The position numbers and the translations under genes were made by a program. From Vespula vulgaris (lineage: Eukaryota > Arthropoda > Insecta > Hymenoptera > Vespidae): a stretch of DNA of 64,000 nucleotides. Below, in pieces: positions 27,884 through 41,156 of this stretch. The stretch is from NCBI RefSeq assembly GCF_905475345.1, contig NC_066593.1:1065774-1129773 (forward strand), given 5' to 3'. The notes under the pieces are model-generated. The model worked only from the letters and a program-made list of their open reading frames with translations. It was not told where the DNA came from and searched no databases. How positions within the stretch are numbered: the stretch's first letter is position 1; each line of letters starts with the position of its first letter.

Positions 27884-28970
27884 TTGTCTTTCTTATTTTC
27901 CTTATGAACGAAGCTTGTCATCCAAATAGATCTGTTACTCCAAGAAGGAGGATTTCATTTCGTATTTTATCTCATGTTTATTAGTAAATCTAGAAGAAGA
28001 ACGTAAATTATTTCGTAAGGTCATATATTTGTGATCGTATGAATCGTTAAAGTGAGTTAGGTTTGTTAATTCAAGAAAAAGTTTTTCGAGAAATTGCCTC
28101 CTGGAAGAAAAGACTTTTATTGAAGTTGAAGTTCAAGGAAAAGCTAGCACTTAATCTGATTATTAATTAACGAAGTTTCTCAAATGAATAATCGAGCATA
28201 AATCGATTTGTTATCCACTTTTAAAGATCGTACCAAAGGGAATAAACTGAAAACGATGTTAATATTATATTTGAAGATTTGTGTCGAATTATTTTCGAAT
28301 GGTAAAAAATATAAATAGAAGCTTGTTAACGATTAATATTAAAAGAATTAAAAAGGGAAATGAAAAAAGAAGTTTCATAGAAAGTTAATCTTCTTATATT
28401 TCTATAATGACGTGAATCGGAGGATTAAAAGAAAAAAAAAAAAAAAAAAAATAGAGGGAGAAAGTAAAAAGACTCACTTCGTTTTCCGAGACGATAAAAA
28501 GGATTTTTACCTTTTTTATATTATTTCGATTTAATATCATTTTCTCTCGATTTTTTTTCCACCCCTTACGTAAAAGAAATAACTCGATTGTATCGTACGT
28601 AACTACGACGAGAACGTAGAATTCTCGTATTTTCCTCTTCACTATTCTCATTCATTCCAAACGGAATCAGAAACGGTATAATTCTCTTTCGTAGAATTAG
28701 AAAAAACAAAGAGAAAGAAGAAAAAAAAAGGAAAAGAAAATTAAAGGACTACAAGTTTTTACCTTGCAACAGAAAAATGACTGTTTATTTTTGTACAGTA
28801 GAAAACTCTTTAATGGAGTACAACAATACTAATAAATTTAAATTTGTACGGTTGACTTTATGAATCAGCGTGTGGTAACTTGAATATCAACGTCATTTGT
28901 TTACCTCCGTTGGGGATAATTCCCATGTGAAAATAAATACGAGTGTTTATATAGAGAGTACAGTGTAACT
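25601..28970. other. Intergenic, no gene recognised
   Basis: AT-rich DNA with less simple repeat than the surroundings between 25730 and 26720. A 65-codon frame on the minus strand at 26522-26719 is free of low complexity but has no motif I recognise. (GA)n lies at 27284-27353 and an A-rich tract at 28429-28451. Confidence 0.55.
27284..27354. repeat. (GA)n imperfect microsatellite
   Basis: Two GA blocks separated by AAAAGAAG. Confidence 0.9.
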
Positions 28971-29006
28971 TGTATCACTCACTCTCTGTCTCTCTTTCTC
29001 TTTCCC

Positions 29007-29051
<45 letters not shown>

Positions 29052-29183
29052 ACATGGTTTTCCCCTATATTTATGTTCCGAGAATAATGAAATGTCGAAG
29101 GTAATTAGTTACTAAGGTTTCAATCACGATTCATTCAATTAACTTATCAAATGGTGATCACATTCTAAAGTCTTTAATTCATC

Positions 29184-29202
29184 TCTCTCTCTCTCTCTCT
29201 CT

Positions 29203-29256
<54 letters not shown>

Positions 29257-29258
29257 TT
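29184..29258. repeat. (CT)n microsatellite
   Basis: CT run with a few CC and TT interruptions. Confidence 0.9.
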
Positions 29259-29426
29259 CACTTCAGAAAATATGAATTATTTAATTAATAATTTAAACGT
29301 TGTAATAGTGTACGCGAATAACATGGAATTGACATTTTATGTCGATACACAACGTAATAAAGCGATAGGTGAATTATATAGATGATCTATACAGTCTCGT
29401 TTAAATGAAATAAATCTTACGTAAAG

Positions 29427-29431
<5 letters not shown>

Positions 29432-29479
<48 letters not shown>

Positions 29480-29515
29480 ACGCACGCGTACAAGTACACA
29501 CACACACACACACTA
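29432..29515. repeat. (AC)n microsatellite
   Basis: About 22 AC units, a GTACGCACGCG interruption, then more AC units. Confidence 0.9.
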
Positions 29516-29955
29516 AATATATATGTATATATAAATACCTGTATATATATGCTTGAACCTTAATAAATGACTAAACACATTATCAATAATATTACGAAAC
29601 GTTTTACAACTCCGAGTTACACATACAAACTGAATAAAATTGATTTGCGTCTCAGATATTCTCAATATTCGAGAAATGAAACACACCGATTTTGTTTATC
29701 TTTGACAATGTGTTTTTCTAATCGTCTAAGCTACAGATATCCCTACTACTGCTGTTACCAACCAATCAACGTTATCTTACGTTGGTATACGCTACACAAG
29801 CATTTGTTTCGTTGGTTGTACAAGGAACTACATTATCGATTCGACCGATCTGTAATCTTGATGGTCTTTTCTTACAAAATACGTTGTATTTTCATATTTA
29901 TTATTTTTCATATGTTCGAGACATCTTTTTTCTCTGTCTCTCTCTCTTTCTTTTT

Positions 29956-30008
<53 letters not shown>

Positions 30009-30453
30009 TTGAACATAACACACTAGATGATACGTAAATACATAATTCATACACAAAAATATTCACATTTACATATCTTCTCTTACCAGTCCGTCTTTAC
30101 CTCGATCTTCTTCTTTGTAAATAGATCGATTTTATATCTCCTTTATTGATCCCTTTAAATCTTATATCGTCCATAGATATCTTTTTCAAACGTTATCGCT
30201 CATCTTCATTTTAATGAATTTCCGAATAAATAATATATCAAATCATTGAATTATTTCTTCGTAGACTCGTAAATAATAGATACGCGAATTATATATCATA
30301 TCGGCTGTAGAGATCATTGTTTTTGAACAATAGTAAATGAACAAAAATTTTGGTTGATGAATCTTTTTTCTCTCTTTTTTTTTTTTTAATTATTTTCAAG
30401 CTCTGTCTAAAATTTATTTCTATGAAGTTGAGCAATGCGTATATATGTATATT

Positions 30454-30458
<5 letters not shown>

Positions 30459-30485
<27 letters not shown>

Positions 30486-30533
30486 TGTGCGTATGTATGT
30501 ACGTATGTACGTATGTACGTATGTACGTATATG
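30459..30533. repeat. (TATG)n/(TACG)n microsatellite
   Basis: TATG units grade into GTACGTATGT alternations, which suggests CpG-forming substitutions within an old repeat. Confidence 0.9.
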
Positions 30534-30917
30534 CGTATGGTCACCTCAGTGACACGATGGTTATTAAATTTTATTCGTACAGTTGAAGTTTGTAATTGTT
30601 CACGCGAGTAAAATTGAACTCACTAATTTCCCTTGCGATTTCATTGACTTGGATACTATGTGATAAGTTAGTAGTTATATGTTTGTATATGTTTGTTATG
30701 AATGTAATTCTCTTTTGTCAGATATGACGTTCTGGCATTACATATGCAACTTGTATAATTTGAGTTCTGCGTTATCCTTTTTATGACTAATAATGAATTA
30801 ATTAAATAAATTTGTTGGATCATAAGATAACAAAATAGTTGAGATGTCGGTAACTTGCCGACATTCGTTACATCGAATATATGGAGAACTTTATAATGTT
30901 GATAACACTGTTTTACT

Positions 30918-30918
30918 T

Positions 30919-30973
<55 letters not shown>
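30918..30973. repeat. (TA)n(GT)n compound microsatellite
   Basis: TA run followed by about 19 GT units. Confidence 0.9.
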
Positions 30974-30977
<4 letters not shown>

Positions 30978-31400
30978 AATAAATATTAATTAATATGAAA
31001 TAAAATATAACAAAATTTTTGTTACATTATGATCTTTCGATTGAATGGAATTTTTATTTAAAACTTATTTTCTCGATCGATAACATTGCCAAACAAAATG
31101 TCAATTATCATAATTCTATATTTATTTATTACGTCGATGGGTACAAATAGTACGTTTTTTTTTCTTTTTTTTTTTGTATTTTTTTTTCCCCATAAAAACA
31201 TTACAGAAATCTTTTTCTCAGCCATTACGAGAAAAGTAAATGGCTATATTTACAATCGATGAATTACAATGAACAATACACTTACTATATATTATTTATG
31301 TATATTACATATTTATAAGTTCATATTAGCTGTAGAATTAAATGCTCGAGTTGTAAAAAAATAAAAAACACAATGGCAGTGTTAGTTAGGAAAAGCTATC

Positions 31401-31457
<57 letters not shown>
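31401..31457. repeat. (AT)n microsatellite
   Basis: About 28 AT units followed by ATGT units. Confidence 0.95.
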
Positions 31458-31469
<12 letters not shown>

Positions 31470-32612
31470 CGAATTACTTAGTCCTTACTTTCCTTGTTGA
31501 ATTGAAGAAGACAAAATGGCTTTGCTTAAACTTATCGAGAAGCATTGAATACCTTTGAATATTTTTATCTTATCATAAAAATAACCAGGAACGGTTCATT
31601 AGAGATTTATTAATTGAAGTAATAAGCTTTTCTCAGTCTATTAATATTTCTATTATGACTTAACTGAAAAACTTATTTTTAATAGTTCAATAATATTTCG
31701 AAAATAGTCGGATATTAATTTTTTCAAGAAAAGAAATTTTCTCTTGTTATATACAAGTATTATTATAAAACATGATAATGTGTACAGAACGCAATTCCTA
31801 TTTTCTACCTTCATTTATGTAAACGATTTTATGATAGGATTAATGTTAATGTATTGTGTGTGTATATGTGGGTGTGTGTGTTTAAATGTATATATGTATG
31901 TACACGAGTGTGTGTTAGTTTATAAACGGTGTGCAAAAAACAATACACTCGAGCTTATAATTAGATTTTCCTGTTAAAACGTCTCATGTTTCTATTCTAA
32001 CGAGAAATTTTTCTCAATTTCTTTTTTTCTTTTTTTTTTCTTGCTCCTTTTACAACCATTTAATTTTATCGATCTCTAAATCCTACACTTACAGATCGTT
32101 TCAAAACACAGAAAGCTTTCGTGATTATTATTTCTACGCAGATTTGTACATGTCTATTAAATATTTTATTAATTGAATGAAAAAATAAATTGAAAAGAAT
32201 AAAGAACAAATTGTTTTCTATGTTTTTTTGATTGGGACGATAGAAGCAAAGATCTATAATATCGTATTGAAAGTATCTAAAAAGTTTATGTAAGAAATTT
32301 TTTTTCCATTTAAATTATAGTGATCGCTTAAGAATTAATTCTGTCGCTTTTACATACGCATTTTTAAAAAGGTGTAATACATTTTTAAACTTCGAGGTGC
32401 AATTATATATATATATATTTTTTTTTCCTTAAAAAGAACTAATCACTAATTTGCATATATGAGTTATAGATCTTTTGAAAATGTTCTCTCGTTAAATCAT
32501 TTTGTAAGGATAATTTGACAGAAAGAGTATTAAATAAAAAAAAGAAAAACATTTACAACGTACTCTATGTATCTTTTTACATAAAAATCGTCTATCTCTA
32601 TTTATACAAATA

Positions 32613-32622
32613 TATATATATT

Positions 32623-32673
<51 letters not shown>

Positions 32674-32675
32674 TA
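32613..32675. repeat. (TTTA)n microsatellite
   Basis: About 13 TTTA units. A second, impure TTAT/TTAC cluster follows at 32810-32845. Confidence 0.9.
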
Positions 32676-33028
32676 TAGTGCAGTAGAGCGCGTACGATTA
32701 AATGATTGAAAAAGTTAACGTGATGTGTATTATCATTAACGCTAACAATCAAATATATCGTATGAAACTATTTTTTTTGACCGACCAACACGTTTGGCAC
32801 AACAATCAATTTATTTACTTACTTATTTATTTATTTATTTATTCATTCCTTTCCCTTTCTTTCTAAGCATTGTATTTAAAACGATCATATTAATTTATTT
32901 TAGACGATACATTTTACAATCCATTTAAGGTTCGCAATAATGAATCGGCCAAGGTTTGAAAATTTCTTATTATACATTTCCCGTCTCGTGTTATCTTATC
33001 TTTATTTGGTCAAGCGATTGTTTAAAAT

Positions 33029-33095
33029 TACTTCCTCTTCTTCTTCTTCTTCTTCTTCTTCTTTTTTCTTCTTTTTTGTCTTCTTCTTCTTCTTC
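33029..33095. repeat. (CTT)n microsatellite
   Basis: CTT units interrupted by T-runs. Frames through it read poly-Ser, poly-Leu or poly-Phe. Confidence 0.9.
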
Positions 33096-34268
33096 TTCTC
33101 TTTTTTCCCTTGTCTCCATCTTTACAAGTAAATTTACAATATATACAGAGAGATTTCGCGCGCTAAGAATTCGATTAGTTGCGATCGATCGAAAATGAAA
33201 AAGATTTTACATATTGGTGTATTCGTTTATACAGTTTGTGACATTTTATAAAATATGTTTTTTTTTCTCTCTTCTTAATATAGCAAATAATAAGTAGGTA
33301 ATAATAATTAGTAAAATGAAAGAAGATTTGCATGTAAATTAATTTAGTCGGGATTAGTTTTATAAATGAAATTTAATGGGAGAAAGGATAAAATTAAATT
33401 GAGGTCGATAGAAAGAAATTATTTTACTAGTGGATTAGTAAAAGTGTGGTGAGAGTCAAAAAAAAAAAAAGAAAAAAATAAAATAAAATAAAGAAAAAGG
33501 AAAGCAAAAGAAAATAAATCAAAAACAATGACGTGTAATTGTTGTATTTATTGCAAAATGAAATCAAATAAGTCCAATAAAAAAATGTGATACTTCGATA
33601 CACAAGAAGTTCATCGCAGTTTATCATGGTGTGCCTGCACGAACCTATGATATTTTCCTTATCTTTGTTTCTTTATTTTTTTTTTTTTTTATAATAATAT
33701 CCAACCTTAAGTATTTTTAAAAATAACATTTATTATATAGTAGAGGCAGTTTAGGATCGAAATTAGAGATGTGAACAATGTTTTCCCACGTCTTACGTGA
33801 CTTCATCGATATTTTCGATTAATTGTATTCCATATAATTAATTAACTAATTAATTAATTAATTAATTACAATTAATTTTACTGGAAGACACGAATAAAAG
33901 TTAAATATTAAAAAAAGCTAAGTAAGTAGTATATGATCTTCGATTAAAAATGTTTATTATCTTGAAAAGTTTCATCCGACATTATTTTCCAACGCATAAA
34001 TATAAAACGCGTAAAACGTAGTAAACATTATTTGCTTGAGCAATATCTCGTTCGAATACTTACTTATTTATACTTATAATGTCATTAACAAGTCATTCAG
34101 ATCGTGTGTATGTTTTAACGATAATAAAAATAAGACACAGCGCGATGATCATTATTATATGTTATTTCTTTTTCATTTTTTTCTTGTCCTCTTTTTCATA
34201 AATTATATGTGTCTTTTTCTTATCTCTCTTTTATTTATAAATTATAGCGAATTATAATCCTTCGTATT

Positions 34269-34299
<31 letters not shown>

Positions 34300-36180
34300 A
34301 TCTAGCGTAAAATATAGCATTCTCTGTAAAGTAAATTCATGTATATTACCATCGTCTCCTTGTCACATGATCCGTATATTCTTCTAATAGAAAAAAAAAA
34401 TGCTCTTTTCATAGAGAATATCGAATCAGGTGGGGAGGGGGATAACTCAAGTTAATAAAACGATGTATTTATTCTCGGTAGTCAGGTTTAACAAGTTTTC
34501 AAATTAAAATAAAGTAAAAGAATTAAAACGAAAAAAAAAGAAAATAAAGAAAATAAAAAAATTTTTAATAAATTAAAATAAAAAGGAATAATTTAAAGAA
34601 GAAGAAAGAAAAAGAAACTGAATAAGATTCGGTATAATATTTTTAATGTTTAATAAAAATAAAAACGTTTTCGATGTTATCTTGTTAAACCCGCTTCCAA
34701 TGTAATCACGTTTAATAATATTTCGTGAAATTGTACACTCGCTAATTAACTTAAGCGTTATAAATCATAATTAATAATTAAACGATATCACTTTGATGAT
34801 TAGTTGACAAAATTATATATGTAAATCCTATCGCGCGATAAACAATAATTCGTATAGCAAAACAAATGTATATCTTAATTCGAACAATGATACCTTTGCG
34901 TCAAATAGTCTATTCATCGATTATAATTATTCGACTTACAATTACATCTATAACGTTCGAGCGATCTGATCTAATCTGTAAGAATGCGATTAGCTTTAGA
35001 CGTTTCATAAAAACACATCAACTTTTTTTTTTATCTGTTTTTTGTCTTACACGAATTAACATTTGTAACATGGATGCACCGTTTATCATACTTACGCTCC
35101 AACTTCTAGAAATAATTCGAGGAGTTCTTTAAAATTTTACATTAATAAATCTGTGAGGTTTATCGAAAATATCTGATTGAATTGTAAGAAAAAAAAGAAA
35201 AAAGGAAAAAAAAAAAGAAAAAAGAAAGAACGATTCTTTCTCACGGACCAGCCGTAATCAAATAATTTTAATTTTTATTTCTTTCTCTTTTTGTTCGTCG
35301 ATACTTTCTCATGAGTATTTATTCAGAGAACAAACAAAACAAACAAATTATCTAGATCAGAGTCGCAAGTTCGAGCGAAGGTAAGATCACGCGTGACATC
35401 GACGCTGTCCATCGTGAATATAATAAAAACTAAATAAATTTTTTTCCAAATCAATTGATAATTTACGTATTAAATCCGATCGTGTTTACAATTTATCGTT
35501 TACAGCGATACTATTGAAACGAACGGCAAACAAAGTAAAATATAAAATAAAGACGCATATCCGATATTTTCAACTTAATCTAAATACTAGAAAAAAAAAT
35601 AAAATTGATATCTTAATTCCATTAAATGAGAAGAAGAAGAAAAAAAAGAAAGAAAGAAAGAAAAAACTAGAGAGACTTAAAAAAAAAAAATGGAACAATA
35701 TGGATATAACAGCCTAGATAATGACATATCTAAATCCACATTCGAACTTCGACTTAATTAAACAGTAGTAACGATATGATTAAAACTAAAAAGAAAAAGA
35801 AAAAAAAAAAGACAGAAAAAAAGAAGATAGAGAAAAAGAGACTACAATTAACACCTTCTATCTTTTGATCTATATCAAACCGTTATCCCAACAAAAAAAA
35901 AGAAAAAAAAGAAAAGAAAAGAAAAGAACGACGAACCACAGAAGATTGAAAACTGATTTTTCAATTCGAACGTTTTTTCTCTTTTCTTCTTTTCTCGAAT
36001 TTCTCGTGTCGATTGGAAATAAAAGCTTTCGATAATCTTATGCGAAAGCGATAATAGTGTAGCGATTTGTCGCATAACATGTCGTATATCATAGGTGTGT
36101 AAAATAGACGTGGCTCATTCGACGGACGGTGAAAAAAAAAAAAAAGAGAAAAAAAAGAAAGAAAAAAAAAACATAAAAGA

Positions 36181-37060
36181 GCTTTAACCCCTATTCACGT
36201 AATCCGATCACGATCGCTCGACGAAATGCATATCGTTTTCAAGCTGCGGATCCCTTCAGAGTAACACCCACCTCCGGCACCACCTCCTCCACCTCCTTTT
36301 CCTGTCCCTCTCTCACCCTCTGACAGAGAGACCGTAACACGAACGATTCTTTCGCTCGGTAAACTCGCTCGGCTAATACGTGAAAGTAGTAGAAGAGAGT
36401 CAAAGTTCTCGATGGAGGGAACGTGCCGGTGTTCGTGTAACAAAGGATCAATATGCTCGAAGTAGCTCGAGCAACCGTTTTAACGACCAATTGGAGGAAG
36501 GGAAAGTTATTGTGTACTTGTGTGTTATATGGCATTTCTTCTCTTTCTTTCTTTTTTTCTTTTTTCCTTTCTATCTCTTTCTTGCTTCTATATTCTCTCT
36601 CTCTCTCTCTTTCTCTCGCATTCTCTCTCGTTATATCTCTTTTTCTCTTTATGTCTCTCTTTGTCTCTTTGTCTCTCTCTCTATCTCTCTTACGTCCTGT
36701 ATTATTTGTCAGTAGAGAAAGAGAAAAAGCTTTTACCGTGCGGTGAAGTTGGACACGTTCACCGCGCCCCCACGACGTCACGTCGATCGACTTTAAATGT
36801 CCTCGATGCATTTTGTTGTTGATCCTCGCTCAGTTATCTTCTTCTCTACTTTCCCTTTTTTTTTGTATTTTCTGTTTTTTGTTTTCTTCTTCGTCCGTTT
36901 TCTTTTTATTTCATTTGCCGCTTTCACTTCATCCGGTAAAACGTATCATCAACGAGCAAAAATCTCGTCGAAATTTTATTCGATTCGTTTCATCGAACGT
37001 GTTTTTAGATCACGAGGATTTCGATTTCTTTTCGATTTAAAAATGTCAAAGAGGATCTAA
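36181..37060. other. GC-richer patch, candidate regulatory or non-coding transcript region
   Basis: Compared with its AT-rich surroundings, 36181-36480 and 36720-36810 are clearly richer in G+C and contain CpG dinucleotides. The minus strand reads a short Gly-rich frame near 36270-36310 that comes from CCT/ACC repeats. Between the two parts lies a CT-rich tract (36540-36700). A cluster of palindromes at 36740-36791 is listed separately. I cannot assign a gene. Confidence 0.4.
36740..36791. promoter_or_regulatory. Cluster of three palindromes including a CRE-like core
   Basis: GCGGTGAA (36740-36747) and TTCACCGC (36758-36765) form an inverted repeat with a 10-base spacer. CGACGTCACGTCG (36773-36785) is an odd palindrome containing TGACGT on the minus strand, the CREB/ATF half-site. 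GTCGATCGAC (36782-36791) is a perfect 10-base palindrome. Three symmetric, GC-rich sites within 52 bases are unusual in this AT-rich DNA. Regulatory function is inferred. Confidence 0.4.
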
Positions 37061-37202
37061 ATATTTTCTTATCCTTTATTACGTTATGAATGATATTTTT
37101 TTATTTGACATTCTTCCAGATTAAAATTCTGTGTCTTTTCGGAAGACACGTGTTTTGCATGTTTTATCGAATGGAATGAAATATTTCAGTGATCTCTATT
37201 GC

Positions 37203-37221
37203 TTCTCTCTCTCTCTCTCTC

Positions 37222-37275
<54 letters not shown>

Positions 37276-37281
37276 TCTCTG
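37203..37281. repeat. (CT)n microsatellite
   Basis: CT run with occasional TT and CC interruptions. Confidence 0.9.
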
Positions 37282-37830
37282 TTTAGTCGCTAAGCTCAAA
37301 AGGAAATTGTCTCAGCGTAAATCCATTAAAAGTTGTTGCTCGGACAAAGTTAGCAAAGTCGAAATGTCTTTGTCTTTGTCTTTGAAGAATCCTAGCCACG
37401 TTCGTTCATACGGCCGCAACAATCTCTGCTGAGCTTTCCAAGTTGTAAAAAGAAAAATCAAAGGAAAAAGAAGAACAAGAGGAAGAAGGAGACGAAAAAG
37501 AGGGCGAGGAAAGAGAGAGAGAGAGAGAGAGAGATAGAGAAAGAGAGAACAAAAGTAATCGTTCACGAAATTTTGGTGACATTTTTACGAGCTCGGATAC
37601 GTTTTACGAGTATGAACTATAATCGAAGTAAAAATATGTTAGTTTGTTGGTTCGTATTTGATACTTCGATAAAAAAAAGGACTTTTTTTAAAAAGGATTT
37701 GATTCATTCGTCTTCGAATAAGAATATTCTGGTCATATCGTGCTTCTTTCCTCTGATCACGAGAGACATCGCTGTATGTTTTGTTCTCTTTGTCAGAAGT
37801 AACCCTTTTCACTTTAAACGAATATCTCTG

Positions 37831-37889
37831 TGATGATAATAACGATGATGACGATGATGATAATGATAATGATAATGATTATGATAACG

Positions 37890-37925
<36 letters not shown>

Positions 37926-37981
37926 GTTATTTATCATTATTATTAGTAATTATTATTATTTATCACTATTATTAGTAATTA

Positions 37982-38043
<62 letters not shown>

Positions 38044-38162
38044 ATTATATTATTATTATTATTATAGTATTATTATTATATTATTATTATTATTATATTA
38101 TTCTTACTATTATTGGTTATTATTATGGTTATTATGGTTGATATTATTATTATTATTATTAC

Positions 38163-38193
<31 letters not shown>

Positions 38194-38197
38194 ATTA
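37831..38197. repeat. Compound trinucleotide repeat block (GAT, TTA, AGT)
   Basis: About 370 bases almost entirely made of GAT/AAT, then TTA/ATT, then nine AGT units (about 38014-38042), then TTA again. It is one of the longest compound microsatellites in the window. Confidence 0.9.
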
Positions 38198-39129
38198 TTC
38201 GCAATTTCGAATAAATCTGTTCGTTTTTCTTCAATGAGGAAAATCTGGGAATGTCACGAACGATAGCAAAAATACTATGCATAGTATATGTACATACTTA
38301 CATACACAGATTTTTAACAGAGAAATGAAAAGGGTTTATTCCTGATTTGCGTGATCGATTATTTCATCTCTCATATTTTTATTTATAATATATCAGAGAT
38401 AGTATCGATTTGCAGAAATCAACGTAGAAAATAAATTCGATGGGAAATCGAAGAAGAAGAAAAAAAGGAAAGGAAAGAAAAGAAAAAGAAATGAATTGTC
38501 GCGATCGAAGTATTTACTTTTGAATATTTCTTTAATAAAATATAGATTCCCCCCCCCCACTCTTCTATATCTCCCTTCCCCTACCTCCAATGCTCCACAA
38601 TCAACACCACCACCAACACCACCACCAACATCACCGACCACCACCGACCACCACCACCACCACCCACGGCGAAAGGAGAATGAACGATCGATCTCTCTCG
38701 CATCAGTGAAAGGATCACAGGCTTGGACGGTAGCGAAAAATGAAAGAAGCACGATCCTTTCGACCATGTCAAATCCTTTCTAAATCCTTCGGCAAATGAA
38801 ATAAGAATTATTCGATAGACTTTCCTCCTTTTCGACAAGCGATGTTTCTATTTCTTCTTAACTGCGTTCCATCTTCGAGGATCCTTCATCTTTATCTTCA
38901 TCTTTATCTTCATCTTCATCTTCGTCATCATCATCATCATTTTTTTTCTTGTTTCTTTTTCTTCTTCTTCTTCTTCTTTTCTTCTTCTTGTTTTTCGTCT
39001 TCCTTTTTATTCTTCTTCTTCCATGATATCATCGAGTATTGATACGTTGGATATTCGAAATTCGATCGACGTGGGCGATCAGCATCTTTTCAATACAAGA
39101 TGCTAGACTGCCGTGGGGGCTCTGGATTG
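38198..39129. other. Tetraspanin 3' UTR/flank with low-complexity tracts
   Basis: Just downstream of the tetraspanin stop (minus-strand sense). It contains a CCCCCCCCC run at 38549-38557, an (ACC)n-like tract at 38605-38665 whose translation gives poly-Trp/Gly or poly-His/Pro artefacts, and CAT/CTT triplets at 38890-38990. The transcript's poly(A) site is probably in here, but I cannot single one out. Confidence 0.55.
38605..38665. repeat. (ACC)n imperfect trinucleotide repeat
   Basis: CACCAC/AACACC units on the + strand, a G-rich strand on the minus side. Frames across it are not genes. Confidence 0.85.
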
Positions 39130-39985
39130 TCAATGCCACTTTGCCTTTTGCGCAAATATATCCGCTCGTAGATTTTGAGCGAAGCAAATTCCCAAAATCT
39201 GTAAAAATAAAAGAGAGAAAAAAGAGGAATGATATATAACGTTAATAAAACAATCTGTATAAAACGATCTATATCTTTCTCTTGATCGAAATTATGTATT
39301 AAGATTCTTTTTTTGAACATGCACGAGCTATATATAACATCGATCTCGCTAAAATTGCGTGCAAAATAAGAACATATACATTATATGTCTGACATGTACG
39401 CGATATAATCTACTTGCCATTATACAATTTCATGCTCGCGATACTTACAATCAGTGAAAAGGCATTACTTCACGAACGACTCTCATTATTACATCTAGCA
39501 GGAATAAAAGCTATTAATTGTAATGGGATAATTTAAACAAAGAAGTTTCAAGACACGTGTTACGATATCTATCTAAAGCCTCACCTTCTAGTTTCGAGGA
39601 TCGATCGATCGATCGATCGATTGATTCACACAATCGGCATGCACATAGATTTCCAAAACCTTTTCCGGACGTTTCGTCAATAAAGAAGAAAAAGAAAAGA
39701 ATGATTAAAAAAAAAAAAAAAAATGCGTATGTACAAAAGAGGGAAGAAAAAAAAAAGAAAGAAAAAAGAGATGGAACGAAATTGATCGTTAAAGTGGTCG
39801 TAAGCAAAAGTCTTATATAGAAATCCATTTTCTCTTTCCTTTTCCTAGTAAGAGTTAAAAAGAGCTCCCATTTTTATTATTAAAACTTATTACTCAAGGT
39901 GTAAATTCGTTTTCTGACAAAACGAGAAGTAAAATGTATGAGTTTCAAGACTCGATAATATATATCTGTATAAATATATAAATAT

Positions 39986-40024
<39 letters not shown>

Positions 40025-41115
40025 TAGGTAGATATGTATGTATATATGTACATGGTTTATATACATCAAATCCTTTTTAAACCTCGATAAACTCGTTCAG
40101 AAAGCATATACCTGTGCAAAAGCCGTAACGACCGCGCCGCTTGCGATTGGGAGAAGATTTCGTTCCATCCACTCCTCTCCTGCTTGAACGCATCCCTTCT
40201 CGTAAATCACTTTAGCGACTTCAAAGTTCTGAAAAAAACAAATCAAACCGGCCACCGATTTGCTCACCGTGCTTCTATCCAAAACTTGATCGCGCCTATA
40301 TTACTCTTCTTAAAATAAATTATACGAAATACTCTATATATTTTTTGTTCTTTTTCGTCTTCTCATTTTCTTTTCTTTTTTTTTTTATAATTGATATCAA
40401 AATGATGGGAGGTTATTAAACAAAATTCTGTTCTATCGTATTCCCTTTGCTCGAAATTATCGTATTTCATTCGATTCGGAAGGAGAAGAAAGGAAAAAAT
40501 ATTACTTATTTTTTAACGATTCATAATTCTATATACAAAGTCAATATGGTTTATACGATGATGAAAAATAACAAGAAAAAGAAAGAGAGAAAGAGAGAAA
40601 CAGAAAACTCATTCGGTCGTGAGAAAATTTATGGGAATACCTAGTAAAGACGCACGTATAGGAACGTAATGTTACTGCGAAGTCTAAGTAACAACGCCAC
40701 TCTATTACTTTGTACTTCACATTTACCCCAAGAGTAAGAGTAACCACGCAAAGCTTTCAACCTCCCACCACCAGTCGCTTCCACTTTTCCTTCTCACTTC
40801 TCTCTCTCTCCCTCTCTCTCTCTCTCACTCTCTTCGATATATATAGAACTATGTAGACATATGTACTTGTATGTTCATAAACAAACTTAGAAGGAAATCT
40901 TGAAAAATCATTAGAAATTCTTACTGTAAAATTAGTAAAATTTTTTGCTCTCATTAATTTAGATGGTTCTATTTGAAAAACAAAAAATAAAAGAAAAAGA
41001 AAGAGTTATACAGTAGAAACACTTTACACGAGCCACTGCACGCGACTCTTTGTTATTTTTATTTCGATTTTCTCTCTCTCTCTCTTTCTCATTTCTTGTT
41101 TTACTTTCTCTCTTT

Positions 41116-41156
<41 letters not shown>

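Larger units (their letters stand above)
28980..31460. other. Microsatellite-dense intergenic block
   Basis: Within 2.5 kb this holds (CT)n at 28980-29050 and 29184-29258, (AC)n at 29432-29477, (CT)n at 29966-30003, (TATG)n at 30459-30533, (TA)n/(GT)n at 30918-30973 and (AT)n at 31401-31457. A 156-codon frame at 29567-30037 (+) ends in the (CT)n and shows no domain. No gene is supported. Confidence 0.7.
31461..36180. other. Intergenic, possibly distal 3' flank, no gene recognised
   Basis: Extremely AT-rich, with (TTTA)n at 32613-32675, (CTT)n at 33029-33095, (TTAA)n near 33837-33868, (AT)n at 34268-34294, and many A- or T-rich tracts. No open frame with protein-like complexity is convincing. 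Confidence 0.6.

Noticed and set aside
29567..30037. 156-codon plus-strand frame
   Set aside because: The first 110 codons show no family signal or splice context and the rest is a (CT)n tract. I cannot support a gene.
36239..36811. 190-codon minus-strand frame
   Set aside because: Arg/Glu/Lys repeats come from a GA/AAAG tract in the middle and no motif is recognisable. The underlying GC-richer island is reported instead.
38393..38767. Frames with poly-Trp/Gly/Val or His/Pro
   Set aside because: Translations of the ACC/GGT trinucleotide repeat.
39090..39320. 76-codon minus-strand frame over the terminal tetraspanin exon
   Set aside because: Out of frame by one base. The correct frame gives ILGICFAQNLRADIFAQ and TGA at 39130-39132.
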